60,000 nucleotides of DNA from Symsagittifera roscoffensis (lineage: Eukaryota > Xenacoelomorpha > Acoela > Convolutidae). Location: NCBI RefSeq assembly GCF_963678635.1, contig NC_087065.1, forward strand, positions 39,683,430 to 39,743,429. Direction: 5' to 3'. A model generated the notes under the pieces. The model did not search any database. It was not told where the DNA came from and was given only the letters and a program-made list of their open reading frames with translations. Below, in pieces: positions 39,901-48,195 of the stretch (positions are counted from its first letter, which is position 1; each line of letters starts with the position of its first letter). The translations under genes and the position numbers were made by a program.

Positions 39901-40181
39901 GTACTTGAAGCAATTCTTTTAGCAGGACTCAAGTTTGATGACCATAATGTTAAGAAACCACCAGAATTATTTGAGCCCGGTATGAAATCGAATATAACAT
40001 TATATTTATCCAGTAAACTCAAATGTATATTTGTAAGTTTCGAAATTTTTGCTTCCTGAATGCACAAAATGAAACTGGGTGATTTTTTTAAAACTTGGCA
40101 TTTTTTGATAAGTGAGTGTAATTTAGCTGGATTTCCTATGCTAAAAATATTAACGGAAAAAATATCTGGTTTTTCGCACAT
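36942..40181 (-). CDS. LINE copy B ORF2: AP endonuclease and reverse transcriptase
   Basis: The frame is open from 40208, but the first ATG is 40181 (about 1079 aa). Endonuclease domain (about 1-240): SFILCIQEAKI, IIMMGDFNALSYDN and ISDHLLLHVF supply the QE, GDFN and SDH landmarks. Reverse transcriptase (about 430-760): KSSPGPDGLTSKLY, QDFRPISLMN, LDFSKAFDRVDRSLL, RQGCPLSAFLFIVF and the catalytic YADD. Near the C-terminus CFYCNLECETFEHLIFSCP forms a C-x2-C...H-x4-C motif typical of L1/Tx1-group ORF2. The protein nicks target DNA and primes cDNA synthesis. No frameshift or missing catalytic residue was seen. Confidence 0.92.
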   Translation of the reverse strand: MCEKPDIFSVNIFSIGNPAKLHSLIKKCQVLKKSPSFILCIQEAKISKLTNIHLSLLDKYNVIFDFIPGSNNSGGFLTLWSSNLSPAKRIASSTGFQLLKFVKLDWFVINVYANPISFRATLNSLKLSIRFLPNKSKIIMMGDFNALSYDNINSSSILKLNDARIKRFTQLKEQILDCFGFVDFALKNDFCDYTHYDKQHKTFARIDYVFIKFETEYDSMQSIQISISDHLLLHVFVKPSNLYQRGPSYWKLNEEILNNNASLIREDLKNFYENESPSSYENFKHNFRDLLKFIQENKKRVDQKELNLLKYHENVLRDCIHSGKGPNPNLIEKYHLVLEHLQKVSKEKDFSDYRKIQKTLSYTFEGVPKFCSQWTSKNTINSIKRIQVDQNVYHTDEDILNQFRKYFSNIFSNSSTTDSDQLLKTFLSKNKLEKNENDGYNYFTEDEIHLAINKLNLKSSPGPDGLTSKLYKTFTDEFCSILAKVFNHFFHGGKLPNSFYLAIIKLIPKSENAIAVQDFRPISLMNTDAKIFAHVVCNRIKNDLCKVVKNHQHAYLPGRQMHTAIRKLKKAITPERLATRGSCAVKLDFSKAFDRVDRSLLIKILKGLNLDELSVRAIETLYLDSKAVIEINGFLSASFKIYRGVRQGCPLSAFLFIVFIEPLLQAIESTEAIEGFGILCPKLVSYADDITCLIKIRCIDRLFRLIDTFCKQTQMMINISKSEVLSIPDLSPYKTVKETKLLGVLFYTSQKIENIELLLSSQIQKHRGLISLSKSLRAKSLTLSVYVLPKFFHLARHTTVNLDTVSKCQELLNAELKKTSRLDIRKEVLYHPILDGGIGLPCLQLKLFSMKIIDFFASDMSDQNSLLPTDSILPKKIENLLRNTNISIEKSSSDFAIFSNSTNSRLIITIQTKSRDVYYFCLQNCSFHRAAIFRLGFAANRYLCSEEELIKFTGKVWKNSMLDVWEKNFLYKFAYAVFKDREKRWFLFLENAPECFYCNLECETFEHLIFSCPSLQPSRNILQINNWRDVFVSTNIARLKYVVSVIRGAYSKSSTSWKINLQTFVSWEVWKMRNTNCSF

Positions 40182-40352
40182 AAAAATTTTGCTAAAACTT
40201 CCCTCCAACCAAGTCTTCTCCGTTATTTTTAGATTTCATTTTTGGCCCTTTCTTCCGTGTTAAAACTGACCAAGAGGTTGGTGAAGTTTCACGCTCTCTT
40301 TTTGTAAGCATTCTTCCGTCAGAGGAACATTTTCGTTTGTTATTTTCGATAT

Positions 40353-41435
40353 TTAGTTTGTCTTTTTTTCTTTTGCAGAGTAAGAATGAAAATCTACGAC
40401 CTGATTGTTGAGAACCTCATCCTTTTGTTTTTCTTCGCTTGGAGTAGCTGCACTGTTTGTTTTAGATTCATCAATCAAAACTCCAGATGGTGGTGCTTCA
40501 ACATTCTTATCTTCTTCATTTTCGGTACCATCACAAAACTTATCGATTGTTGTTTCGTCATCGTTTTTCTCGTCGCTGGCATTATTGGAGCTTGGTTTTT
40601 GTGGGTAGTGATTATTTGGATTTTTGGTTATTTGGTTCCCTATGTTACACCAATCATCGTGATGACCTTTTTCTTGGCGTCCAGACATCTTGCATTTTTG
40701 ACATTCATGTAGTGAAGGTATGTGAAACGAGATTTCTACACCTTCCCACATTTTGAAGCCATCCATTCTCGATTTATAAGACCAGTCCTTCAGCTTTTTC
40801 TCTTGTTCTTCGTTTTGTATTTTAACTTCTAAAATTGCTCTTCCTGTGTAAACATACTGACCCGGTTCAGTTACGATACAGGTCTCACGTTGGAATATGG
40901 GGCTATGAATTATGTCTTCTGGCAATTGGAGAATTAATTTCGCTTCGATATCGTTGCATACATAAGGCAAGTTCGACAATTTGATTTTTGCTAGTTTAGG
41001 GTAAATGTTCTTGGGTCTATGAGACCTTGGAAAGCATCCCATGGGAAATACCGTCCTGTTAAGAAGAATGATTCCTTCGCTTTTGATGCTAGTTATGAAT
41101 TGCTCTGCTTCGGGGGGAGCAATAACTGTCAGTGTATGAAGTTTGCGGTCATCTTTCGTCACGGTTATTGTTTTTGAGATTGTCATCTTCTGTTGCATTG
41201 TTGTGGGGAATTGTTTAAGTATATCGGAAGCACAACTTCGATATGCCTGAGCCAGATTTTCAGCTGACCTTACAATTTCTCTCGAGAATGGGGGGATGAT
41301 TTTCATTATTTGGATTTGTTTTGTTTGTGTCGTCGATTTGTTTGCTGTTAGCGCATTTCTGAAATTTGTCTCCGTTTCAATCAGCACTTCATGAGTAATT
41401 GGTAGCTGAGATTCCGTCAGTTGTTGTTGACTCAT
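40353..41435 (-). CDS. LINE copy B ORF1: RNA-binding protein with zinc knuckle (360 aa)
   Basis: Starts at an ATG in the conserved MSQQQLT context. The N-terminal two thirds form one compact region (about 20-225) with alternating strands and helices. CQKCKMSGRQEKGHHDDWC (near 245-263) has Cys and His in a CCHC-like order and is intact only in this copy. The tail is acidic and Ser/Glu-rich, then basic. By analogy with L1/Tx1 ORF1 it should coat the LINE RNA. The stop is 144 nt upstream of the open ORF2 frame, with no overlap. Confidence 0.85.
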   Translation of the reverse strand: MSQQQLTESQLPITHEVLIETETNFRNALTANKSTTQTKQIQIMKIIPPFSREIVRSAENLAQAYRSCASDILKQFPTTMQQKMTISKTITVTKDDRKLHTLTVIAPPEAEQFITSIKSEGIILLNRTVFPMGCFPRSHRPKNIYPKLAKIKLSNLPYVCNDIEAKLILQLPEDIIHSPIFQRETCIVTEPGQYVYTGRAILEVKIQNEEQEKKLKDWSYKSRMDGFKMWEGVEISFHIPSLHECQKCKMSGRQEKGHHDDWCNIGNQITKNPNNHYPQKPSSNNASDEKNDDETTIDKFCDGTENEEDKNVEAPPSGVLIDESKTNSAATPSEEKQKDEVLNNQVVDFHSYSAKEKKTN

Positions 41436-41540
41436 GACTTGTTTTTACTCAATGGGGGGCAAAAAAGCCTTCACCCGTAGGTATACTTGAAAAAAAATTA
41501 GATTTTTCTCTTTCAAAATGTAGAAATCAAAAGGCAAAAA

Positions 41541-41847
41541 CATCAACTATATTGCACGTGCGTTTTTTCACGTACGAAGTTGCATAAATTGTTTTGTCAA
41601 CTCTTCCTTATGAAAAATTCGTATGATTCGAAAAAGTAACATCTTGCTTGTAGAAAATAATCCCTCTTATTTTCTATAGTAATCTTTGTGCTCGTTTTCC
41701 TTTTCCTCTGAGGAAATATTAAAGCATTTAATATCTGCATAGATTTAACGTTATAATGGCTATTTCTGTTAGCCGCAATATTGTCGATTTTTGAAGTTAT
41801 TTTCGATCAAAACATTATTACCTGATTTAAGATCGTGCAATGTGAGC
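41541..41847 (+). promoter_or_regulatory. Upstream region of Shal, also the only gap to the divergent LINE
   Basis: About 307 bp between the 5' end of LINE copy B and the Shal ATG. It contains a short upstream ORF (ATG 41756, 13 codons, out of frame with Shal). No TATA or initiator is convincing, so the transcription start may be here or beyond the LINE in an upstream non-coding exon. Confidence 0.4.
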
Positions 41848-42953
41848 ATGGCATCGGTAGCAGCTTGGTTACCTTTTGCTAGAGCAGCTGCAATTGGCTG
41901 GGTTCCAATTGCTTCAAATCCTCTCCCCCCTCCCCCTCAACAAGAAAAAAATATCAAAGACGAGAAAGTCATCATTAATGTTAGCGGTCGAAGATACGAA
42001 ACGATGAGAAGCACATTGGAAAAATATCCAGACACATTACTTGGCAGCAATGAAAAGGAGTTCTTTTTTGACGACACGAATGGCGAATATTTTTTTGATC
42101 GGGATCCAGACATTTTCCGTTATATCTTAAACTTCTACCGTACTGGTCATTTGCATTATTGCAAATCAGAATGTATTAGTGCCTATGACGAAGAACTTTC
42201 GTTTTTTGGAATTATGCCAGATATAATGGGCGACTGCTGCTTCGAAGACTATAGAGATCGCAAGCGAGACAACAGTGAAAGGATGATGGATGACAAGTTG
42301 TCAGAATCGGGCGATGGACCAACACCCGCCAATTTTCGAGAAACAATGTGGAGAGCATTTGAAAACCCGCATACCAGTACAGCTGCTTTAGTTTTTTATT
42401 ATGTTACTGGTTTCTTTATTGCCGTATCAGTGCTAGCCAATGTCGTTGAAACAATCAGGTGCTCACCCTTTCCAGGAACATTCACAGATGTCCCCTGTGG
42501 AGAACGCTACGAACTCATCTTCTTCTGTCTCGACACTGCATGTGTAATGATATTCACAGCTGAATATATTTTGCGTCTTTATGCTGCTCCTGAGAGATGC
42601 AAATTTATGAGAAGCATCATGAGTGTAATTGACGTTGTCGCTATTCTTCCCTATTATATTGGTTTATTTTTATCCGAAGAAGACAATGATCTCAGTGGAG
42701 CGTTTGTTACTTTACGAGTTTTCCGTGTCTTTAGAATTTTTAAATTTTCCAGGCATTCTCAAGGCTTACGTATATTAGGCTACACACTGAAAAGCTGTGC
42801 TCGAGAATTAGGTTTCTTGTTATTTTCTTTAACAATGGCTATCATTATTTTTGCAACTGTTATGTTCTATGCCGAGAAGTCAGTCGCCAATACCACTTTT
42901 TATAGCATACCAGACGCTTTCTGGTATACTATTGTCACCATGACGACTCTCGG
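41848..42953 (+). CDS. Shal: Shal/Kv4 voltage-gated K+ channel, coding exon 1
   Basis: Encodes the N-terminal 368 residues plus two bases. The start [15 protein letters not shown] is the signature Kv4 N-terminus that binds KChIP-type partners. The open frame extends upstream only through non-ATG codons, so ATG 41848 is chosen. The T1 tetramerisation domain (about 40-145) has the zinc motif H-x5-C-x20-CC ([10 protein letters not shown] ... GDCCFEDY). S1-S5 follow, with the voltage sensor S4 [17 protein letters not shown]. The pore helix is [12 protein letters not shown]. The exon ends CTC GG at the donor GTATGT (42954), splitting the first Gly codon of the GYG filter. It forms A-type K+ channels in neurons and muscle. 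The frame is intact. Confidence 0.97.
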
Positions 42954-44307
42954 GTATGTATTTGAATCTGACTATAACCTAAATATATCTCTGAAAGGTT
43001 TACTTCTTCTAAAGTTTTTCTCCATATATTTTATAGCGGGGATGTGAAGACTGTAATAAAACAATGATCCCTCGTAGCATTTCTTCTAATACTACTACTA
43101 CTATTACATTGCTTTCAAAACTTACATAAAATGTTTTGTTAACTAACCGAGCACTTTGTATTGAGTTTTTACCGTGGACGAATGAAAATGTAGTTTTCTC
43201 GATCAAAATCAAAAATTCATCTTTAAGCTAGGGATCTGAAAGTTATTTTTCAAACTGGAAACTAACTTACCCATAATTTGGTTCAGAAGCTAGTTCTCAA
43301 ATGTTAATTTAATAAGAATTGCAAAAATTTTAGTTTTTTATAGAATTTTTCAGGCTATCATTTGTTTCAATTGTTTTGTTTAGTTTTCTTTGTATAAGGA
43401 AGCGATGAGTGGTGCTCGTATTATTGCTGAATCAAAAGATTGGTTTGTTTGGTTGTAATCGTTTCAAAAGGAATTCAACAAGTTTTCTTTAACGTAACTA
43501 ATTCGAGTTGAAATACTTTTTGAGAATTTTGTTTTTTGATGAATTTATCGAATGTTGGCATATACTTTTGTTGCAAGTGGGATAGCTCATGACTGCTCAA
43601 AGGTAAAACTCGGAAAGGTAAACGAAACACTCATCAAAATTAATCCGATATCCAAAAAAATCATGTTTTGAGCAGCGTACCAGTTCTCGGTGAAGCTTTC
43701 GTTCCTGTATATTCTTCTGGTCGCTAGGTTTAGATATTCCGGAACAAGATCAAGTCAGTTGGAACGGTGGTAAAGTAGTTCAACACTTGCCTGAAGTTTT
43801 GACGAGTTTCAATTCTATTATAGAGGAGGGACGGTTTGAAGTAAATACCTTTAATGACAACGCATTAAATGCTGGCTTGATTTAATTCCTGCAATATTGT
43901 TTATTGATGTATTTACATAATGCTGGTATGGGCCCTATCCAGCTTGTGCACCACCGTACCTTAACGGAAGGGCCCTTTTGTAATTTACTCTTTTTTTTAA
44001 CCTAAGTCGCAAAGGTTCGTGCCACTTTTGAGGCACCTTGTTAGCTTTGGCATTCGAATAGTAATGTTAACACAGTTGAAGCATTTTTCATTGTTCAAAT
44101 GAACCAGAAGAAGCTATTTGCTTCAAATAGCAGTACAATAATAAAAACTTGATATCAGAAACTCAATGTATCTCGCAATATTTTTGAAACGCTTAATTTA
44201 TACAAAATTTAGATTTATGCTTTCGAGTTTAATACATGTAGAGTTAGCGTGGATGCCTTCAGTTTTTTATATTCCATATTATTACATGCCAAATATGTCT
44301 ATTTTCA

Positions 44308-44605
44308 TTTGATGCCACTTTTGCTGCATGGCATTGGCAATTTATTAGCATACGTAGCTGCGTTATTCGTGACGAGGGTTTGTTGTTTGTTAAGCGTCCA
44401 TGGCCGAGCGGGCAGGGTGCGAGACTCCAAATCTTGAGGTCGCAGGGTTGAATCCGATAAGTAGCAAAGTTACACTAATTCAAGGATTATTTCTATTTTT
44501 TCTTATTTCACTTTATAAAGCTGTTTTTTGTCGTGTTTTCGCTAGTGTTTGCGGAGCGCAACTTTGCCTTCATGTATTTTTGTCATTGCTTTTCTCGAGA
44601 AAATA
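44308..44605 (+). mobile_element. SINE-like element with tRNA-type promoter, copy 1
   Basis: ATGGCCGAGCGGGC (44399) resembles an A box and GGGTTGAATCC (44447) a B box, in class II tRNA (Ser/Leu) style. A 5-bp stem (CGAGA/TCTTG) surrounds an anticodon-like loop. The acceptor arms do not pair, so it is not a tRNA gene. The flanking body (CACTTTTGCTGCATGGCATT upstream, TTTGCGGAGCGCAACTTTGC downstream) is shared with 51170-51452, showing a dispersed family. Confidence 0.6.
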
Positions 44606-45194
44606 GGAGCACTGGGGACGATAGTTACAGTTTAGTAGCGATCATCTTTGATATGATTTTTTTGGGCATGATTTGACTTTATGTTACCATTACTTTCATA
44701 TTTTTGTATTTTTGGCCGAAATTTTATTGTTTTGACCGTTTCTTCATTGAATTACCTGAACGAACAATGGATTAGCTCATGTTTTGCCTGCCCGACTTTG
44801 ACCACTTCAAAAAAGCAGGGAGTCAAGCGTGGTACATATTGAAGCAAATTGTTCGTGAACAAATAAAATTTTAAAAAACTGCCTGTGTCCAGAATATTTT
44901 GTCTAATTTTTTCCATTTTTCAAACTAAATCATTACGCTTGCGATTAGCATGCGTTGTCCAATCGGAATAGAGGCTTTTTATCTGGGTTAACAACTTGCT
45001 TAACAGAATCACTTGTTCAACAGGATTGCTCTTGTTATTTTTTGATACCCTTGCTAGTTTTGTGCTGTATCGCGAAGCTGTGGTTTGTTTTCTGTGTTAA
45101 AGTTGCTGATCTGAACCTTCTGTGCTACTTCTCTGTTGTTTCACTTTCTGTAAAATTCTTGCTCCAAATGCTTTTTCTTCAGTTTCGGGTTGAT

Positions 45195-45860
45195 TTTGTT
45201 CCGACCATGAAAATGGGGAGGAACTTTGTATTCGGTTTGTCCTAGTTATTTTGTTTTCCACGCAAAATCAGGCACCACAAGTAATCATCGGACTGAAATG
45301 AGTGATATATCCTTTTAAAGCCCTTCCAGTCGTGATTCGAACCACATTAAAAAGTTTCGAGAAAAAGTTCCAAAAAAGTCGAGAAAAACCGATTTGAAAT
45401 TTTTCATTTTTTTTTGTCTTAATTCGAGCAAATAAATCAGCTTACAAGCTGATTTATGCCTAATTTAAGATCTGACAATTTAGTTTTGAGCAATTAAAAC
45501 TAGTTTTTAGAGTTTTTAGCTACTTTTTGGGAACCAAAAAGTTCAAAAAATTCAAAAATTTTCTGCAAAAATTTTTGAAAAAAAATCTATATTTTTTTAA
45601 AATTTCATTTTAGTTTTTCTAGTCATTTTTCTGCAAAATTTTTTGGCCAATATGCCTATATTACTATGACTGCCTAATATGCCTAAATTAAATTCTTACG
45701 TCAGATCCTTTTATCATACCAAGCAGAAAAAACTACACTATCTTAGAAAAAAAAACGTTCTTATCCGTAGTTTTCTAAAGACTATGGTCGGAGCATTCTG
45801 TGCTACTTGCACAGTAACCGGCTATCCTTGTTTCTTTGTAGAATTAGTTCAAAAGACTGA
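45195..45860 (+). repeat. Dispersed repeat R, copy 1 (Shal intron 1)
   Basis: Matches 47565-48195 in order: TTTTCCACGCAAAATCAGG, CACAAGTAATCATCGGACTG, GAGTGATATATC, CGATTTGAAATTT, then GACTATGGTCGGAGCATTCTG and ACCGGCTATCCTTGTT. No coding capacity. Type of element unknown. Confidence 0.85.
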
Positions 45861-46869
45861 ATTTTTTGTGTTTTTAATCGGTTTTACTTTTTGGTTCAAT
45901 TTTTTTGTCTTTGGTGTGATTGAAGTGAAGTTTTTATTCTGAATATCGGCTATTGGTTATGGCTTAAATGTTTGTAAAATCGTCAGTTTTTCTTGTCTAG
46001 TGTTTTTGAATCGGAATATAGACGTTTTTCGGGTTAGTAATTAGTTTAACTTGAATCACTTGACATGTCTGGTCTGTTCTGATGCAATATCTAGCCAATT
46101 CTGTTTGATTTTTTCTCCATTGTTAGTGGCAAACCAACTCGCTTTAAGTTGTCTTCAGCTTGAATGGTTCTGCCTGATGTTATATTTGTACCTGTTTAGT
46201 TGCCTCAAGATTTGTTGTTTGAATGATCTAAATGTTTTTAGTTTTATTTGTGCTTTCGGAGGGGAGGGGCGTAGAACTTGAACCTTGGGAGATTCGAATT
46301 TTTTTATAGCTCAAAAGTTTTTTTTGGCTCAACTGTCGTCTACACTAGTATTGTCTGCTCAGTTACCGCTTAACAGTTTTTGTTTCTCAATAGTTATTGT
46401 GCACTAGCAACTTTTCGGATTTTGAGCATTAGAATGCTTTTCGGATTTCTTCAGTTTTTTTTGTGGTTTTATTTTGAGCAATTGAAAGCTTTGCAGGGAA
46501 GCTTGAAACCTCGATGTGAGTATGACTGAAATTTTTGCTAGTATCGTTTTCTTCTAATGTTTTCTATGGCTGATATTTTGACAAGAAAGATGAGAAAAGA
46601 CACAATTTTTGTGATTGTTTCTTAAATTACATTTTTCTGACTCGTAAGAAAAACTCTCCCAGAAACCCAAACTCTCCTAGAAAAACGGAATAGAAAAAAC
46701 TCGAATATAAGAAACGGTATAGAAAAGTACTTATAAACCCTCCTAGAAAAACGGATTAGAAAAGAAGATCGGCTGTATTGTTGTTGTTGCCACAAAGTAA
46801 CTGTACACTAACCGGTTGCTCTTTTAATATGATCAATTGTTTTATTGTGGCATGAGTTATGTGTGTTAG

Positions 46870-47032
46870 TTACGGAGACATGGTGCCGAAGACTCCGATG
46901 GGCAAGATTTTCGGGGGAGTTTGCAGTCTGTGCGGAGTGCTGGTGATAGCTCTGCCCGTGCCAGTCATCGTGTCAAACTTCAGTCGCATCTACCAGCAGA
47001 ACCAACGAGCGGACAAACGGAAGGCCCAAAAG
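46870..47032 (+). CDS. Shal: Shal/Kv4 K+ channel, coding exon 2 (filter, S6)
   Basis: The acceptor TGTGTTAG ends at 46869. The exon starts T TAC GGA GAC, which joins to GG of exon 1 to complete the GYGD selectivity filter. S6 follows with the PVPV gating hinge ([19 protein letters not shown]) and then [11 protein letters not shown]. It ends AAAAG with a consensus donor GTAAGC (47033). It is 163 bp, and exons 1 and 2 together give 423 whole codons. The sequence has CSLCGV where most Shal proteins have CSLSGV. The remaining C-terminal exons were not recognised downstream, so they probably lie beyond the window. Confidence 0.96.
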
Positions 47033-47309
47033 GTAAGCAAAGAAGCCACGTCAAAAGGCGCTTCGACTCAACTGGAGTCAAACCAAAACAAGTGCAGTAT
47101 AGTTTCACCCCTCATCTCTAGAGTGTCTGAAAAAAGTACCATGCGTTGATAGTAATAGATTTACTATATCAATCGGGTCTGTTTTATTAGTCCCCCAGCA
47201 TTATAAAACGAAACGGTATAAAATGAAACAAACATCAGCTCATTTGAAAGAATGAAACAAAATACAGTACGATCATCAGCGAAAGTTAGGAAACCAGCTA
47301 GATTTCTAT

Positions 47310-47475
47310 ATTAAACTATTTGAAACTAGTTTCATTTTGCAATTAAAGTGATTATTTTTTAAAATCTCTAAACAAAATATCAGCGTAGCGACTGGAAGAA
47401 TCAGGCTGTATTAAACTATTTGAAATTATTATCTAAAATAAAATATCAGCGTAGTGATTGGAACAATAAGGCTCA
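47310..47475. repeat. Two-copy tandem duplication
   Basis: TTAAACTATTTGAAA recurs at 47311 and 47411, and AAAATATCAGCGTAG at about 47374 and 47440, indicating a roughly 100-bp duplication with an internal deletion in the second copy. Confidence 0.75.
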
Positions 47476-47564
47476 GAAGGTATCCAGAATGTCGAAGTCA
47501 CTGGCGCATATGGTCTGAAATGAGAAGCGTAAGTGTTCGGAGATATCTCGGTTTGTTCATTTGA

Positions 47565-48195
47565 GCCTTTTTGTTTCGACCATTAAAAATGGGGTGGAAC
47601 TTTGTACTAGGGTGTGTTTTAGTTTTTTTGTTTGTTTTCCACGCAAAATCAGGTACCACAAATAATCATCGGACTGGGTTGAGTGATATATCATATTAAA
47701 ACCCTTTCAGTCTTGATTCGAACGACATTAAAAATTAAATCCACTGTCTAGAGGAACCGATTTGAAATTTATGGTTTTTTTGTGTAATTTCGACCAAATA
47801 AAGTGACGATAACTTGATAAATTTGTCATTTAGGCTAAAAAAAACATGATTTTTCAAAACTCGTTTTGAAAGCTATATTTGGCACTTCCCTGGCTAAAAA
47901 ATTCAGAAAAATGTATAATTATTGTTAAAAAATAGAAAAAATTTCGAATTTTTTTTTTGAAATTTTTCTTCCAACTTTTTGTTTGGTATTCTTTTTTTGA
48001 AGGCAACTTTTATCGATAATGCCGAATTTACTAATTGTTCACGCATGTGTATAGTTTTATCATCCTGACCTGTACAAAAAAACTAAATTAATTTGAAGAA
48101 CTTAATAATTTGAAGAACTTTTATTTGTAGTTTTCATGAATATGGTCGGAACATTCTGTGCTTCTTGCAAATCAACCGGCTATCCTTGTTAACCT
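47565..48195 (+). repeat. Dispersed repeat R, copy 2 (downstream of Shal exon 2)
   Basis: Second copy of the block at 45195-45860, same orientation, with small indels. Both copies flank exon 2, one in each intron. Confidence 0.85.

Larger units (their letters stand above)
36767..41540 (-). mobile_element. Apparently intact L1/Tx1-like LINE, copy B (4.8 kb)
   Basis: Structure on the minus strand: 105-bp leader (41540-41436), ORF1 (41435-40353), 144-bp spacer, ORF2 (open from 40208, first ATG 40181, stop at 36942), 148-bp 3' UTR and a 24-nt poly(A) (36793-36770). Both ORFs are free of stops. The 5' end is defined by the point where copies A and B stop matching (both start TTTTTGCC). Intact ORFs and a clean tail suggest a recent and possibly mobile copy. 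Assignment to L1/Tx1 rests on gene order, poly(A), CCHC-bearing ORF1 and the ORF2 C-terminal zinc-ribbon-like motif. Confidence 0.88.
42954..46869 (+). other. Shal intron 1 (3916 bp)
   Basis: GTATGT donor and TTAG acceptor, interrupting codon phase 2 inside the filter. It contains a SINE-like element (44308-44605) and one copy of a duplicated block (45195-45860). The rest is AT-rich with no gene seen; a short (TAC)n-like run near 43087-43108 may be an old LINE tail. Confidence 0.9.

Noticed and set aside
41791-41847. Extended N-terminus of Shal (19 extra codons)
   Set aside because: The upstream codon is TTG, and Kv4 proteins start exactly at [15 protein letters not shown], encoded from ATG 41848.
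42954-43047. Continuation of Shal coding sequence beyond LGY
   Set aside because: The read-through peptide has no Kv similarity; GTATGT is a good donor and exon 2 restores GYGD exactly.
44390-44470. Functional tRNA gene
   Set aside because: A and B boxes are present, but the acceptor arms do not pair and the body is shared with a second diverged copy, so a tRNA-derived repeat fits better.
47033-47149. Coding sequence after KRKAQK in the same frame
   Set aside because: A consensus GTAAGC donor follows and the peptide beyond it is unlike any Kv4 C-terminus.
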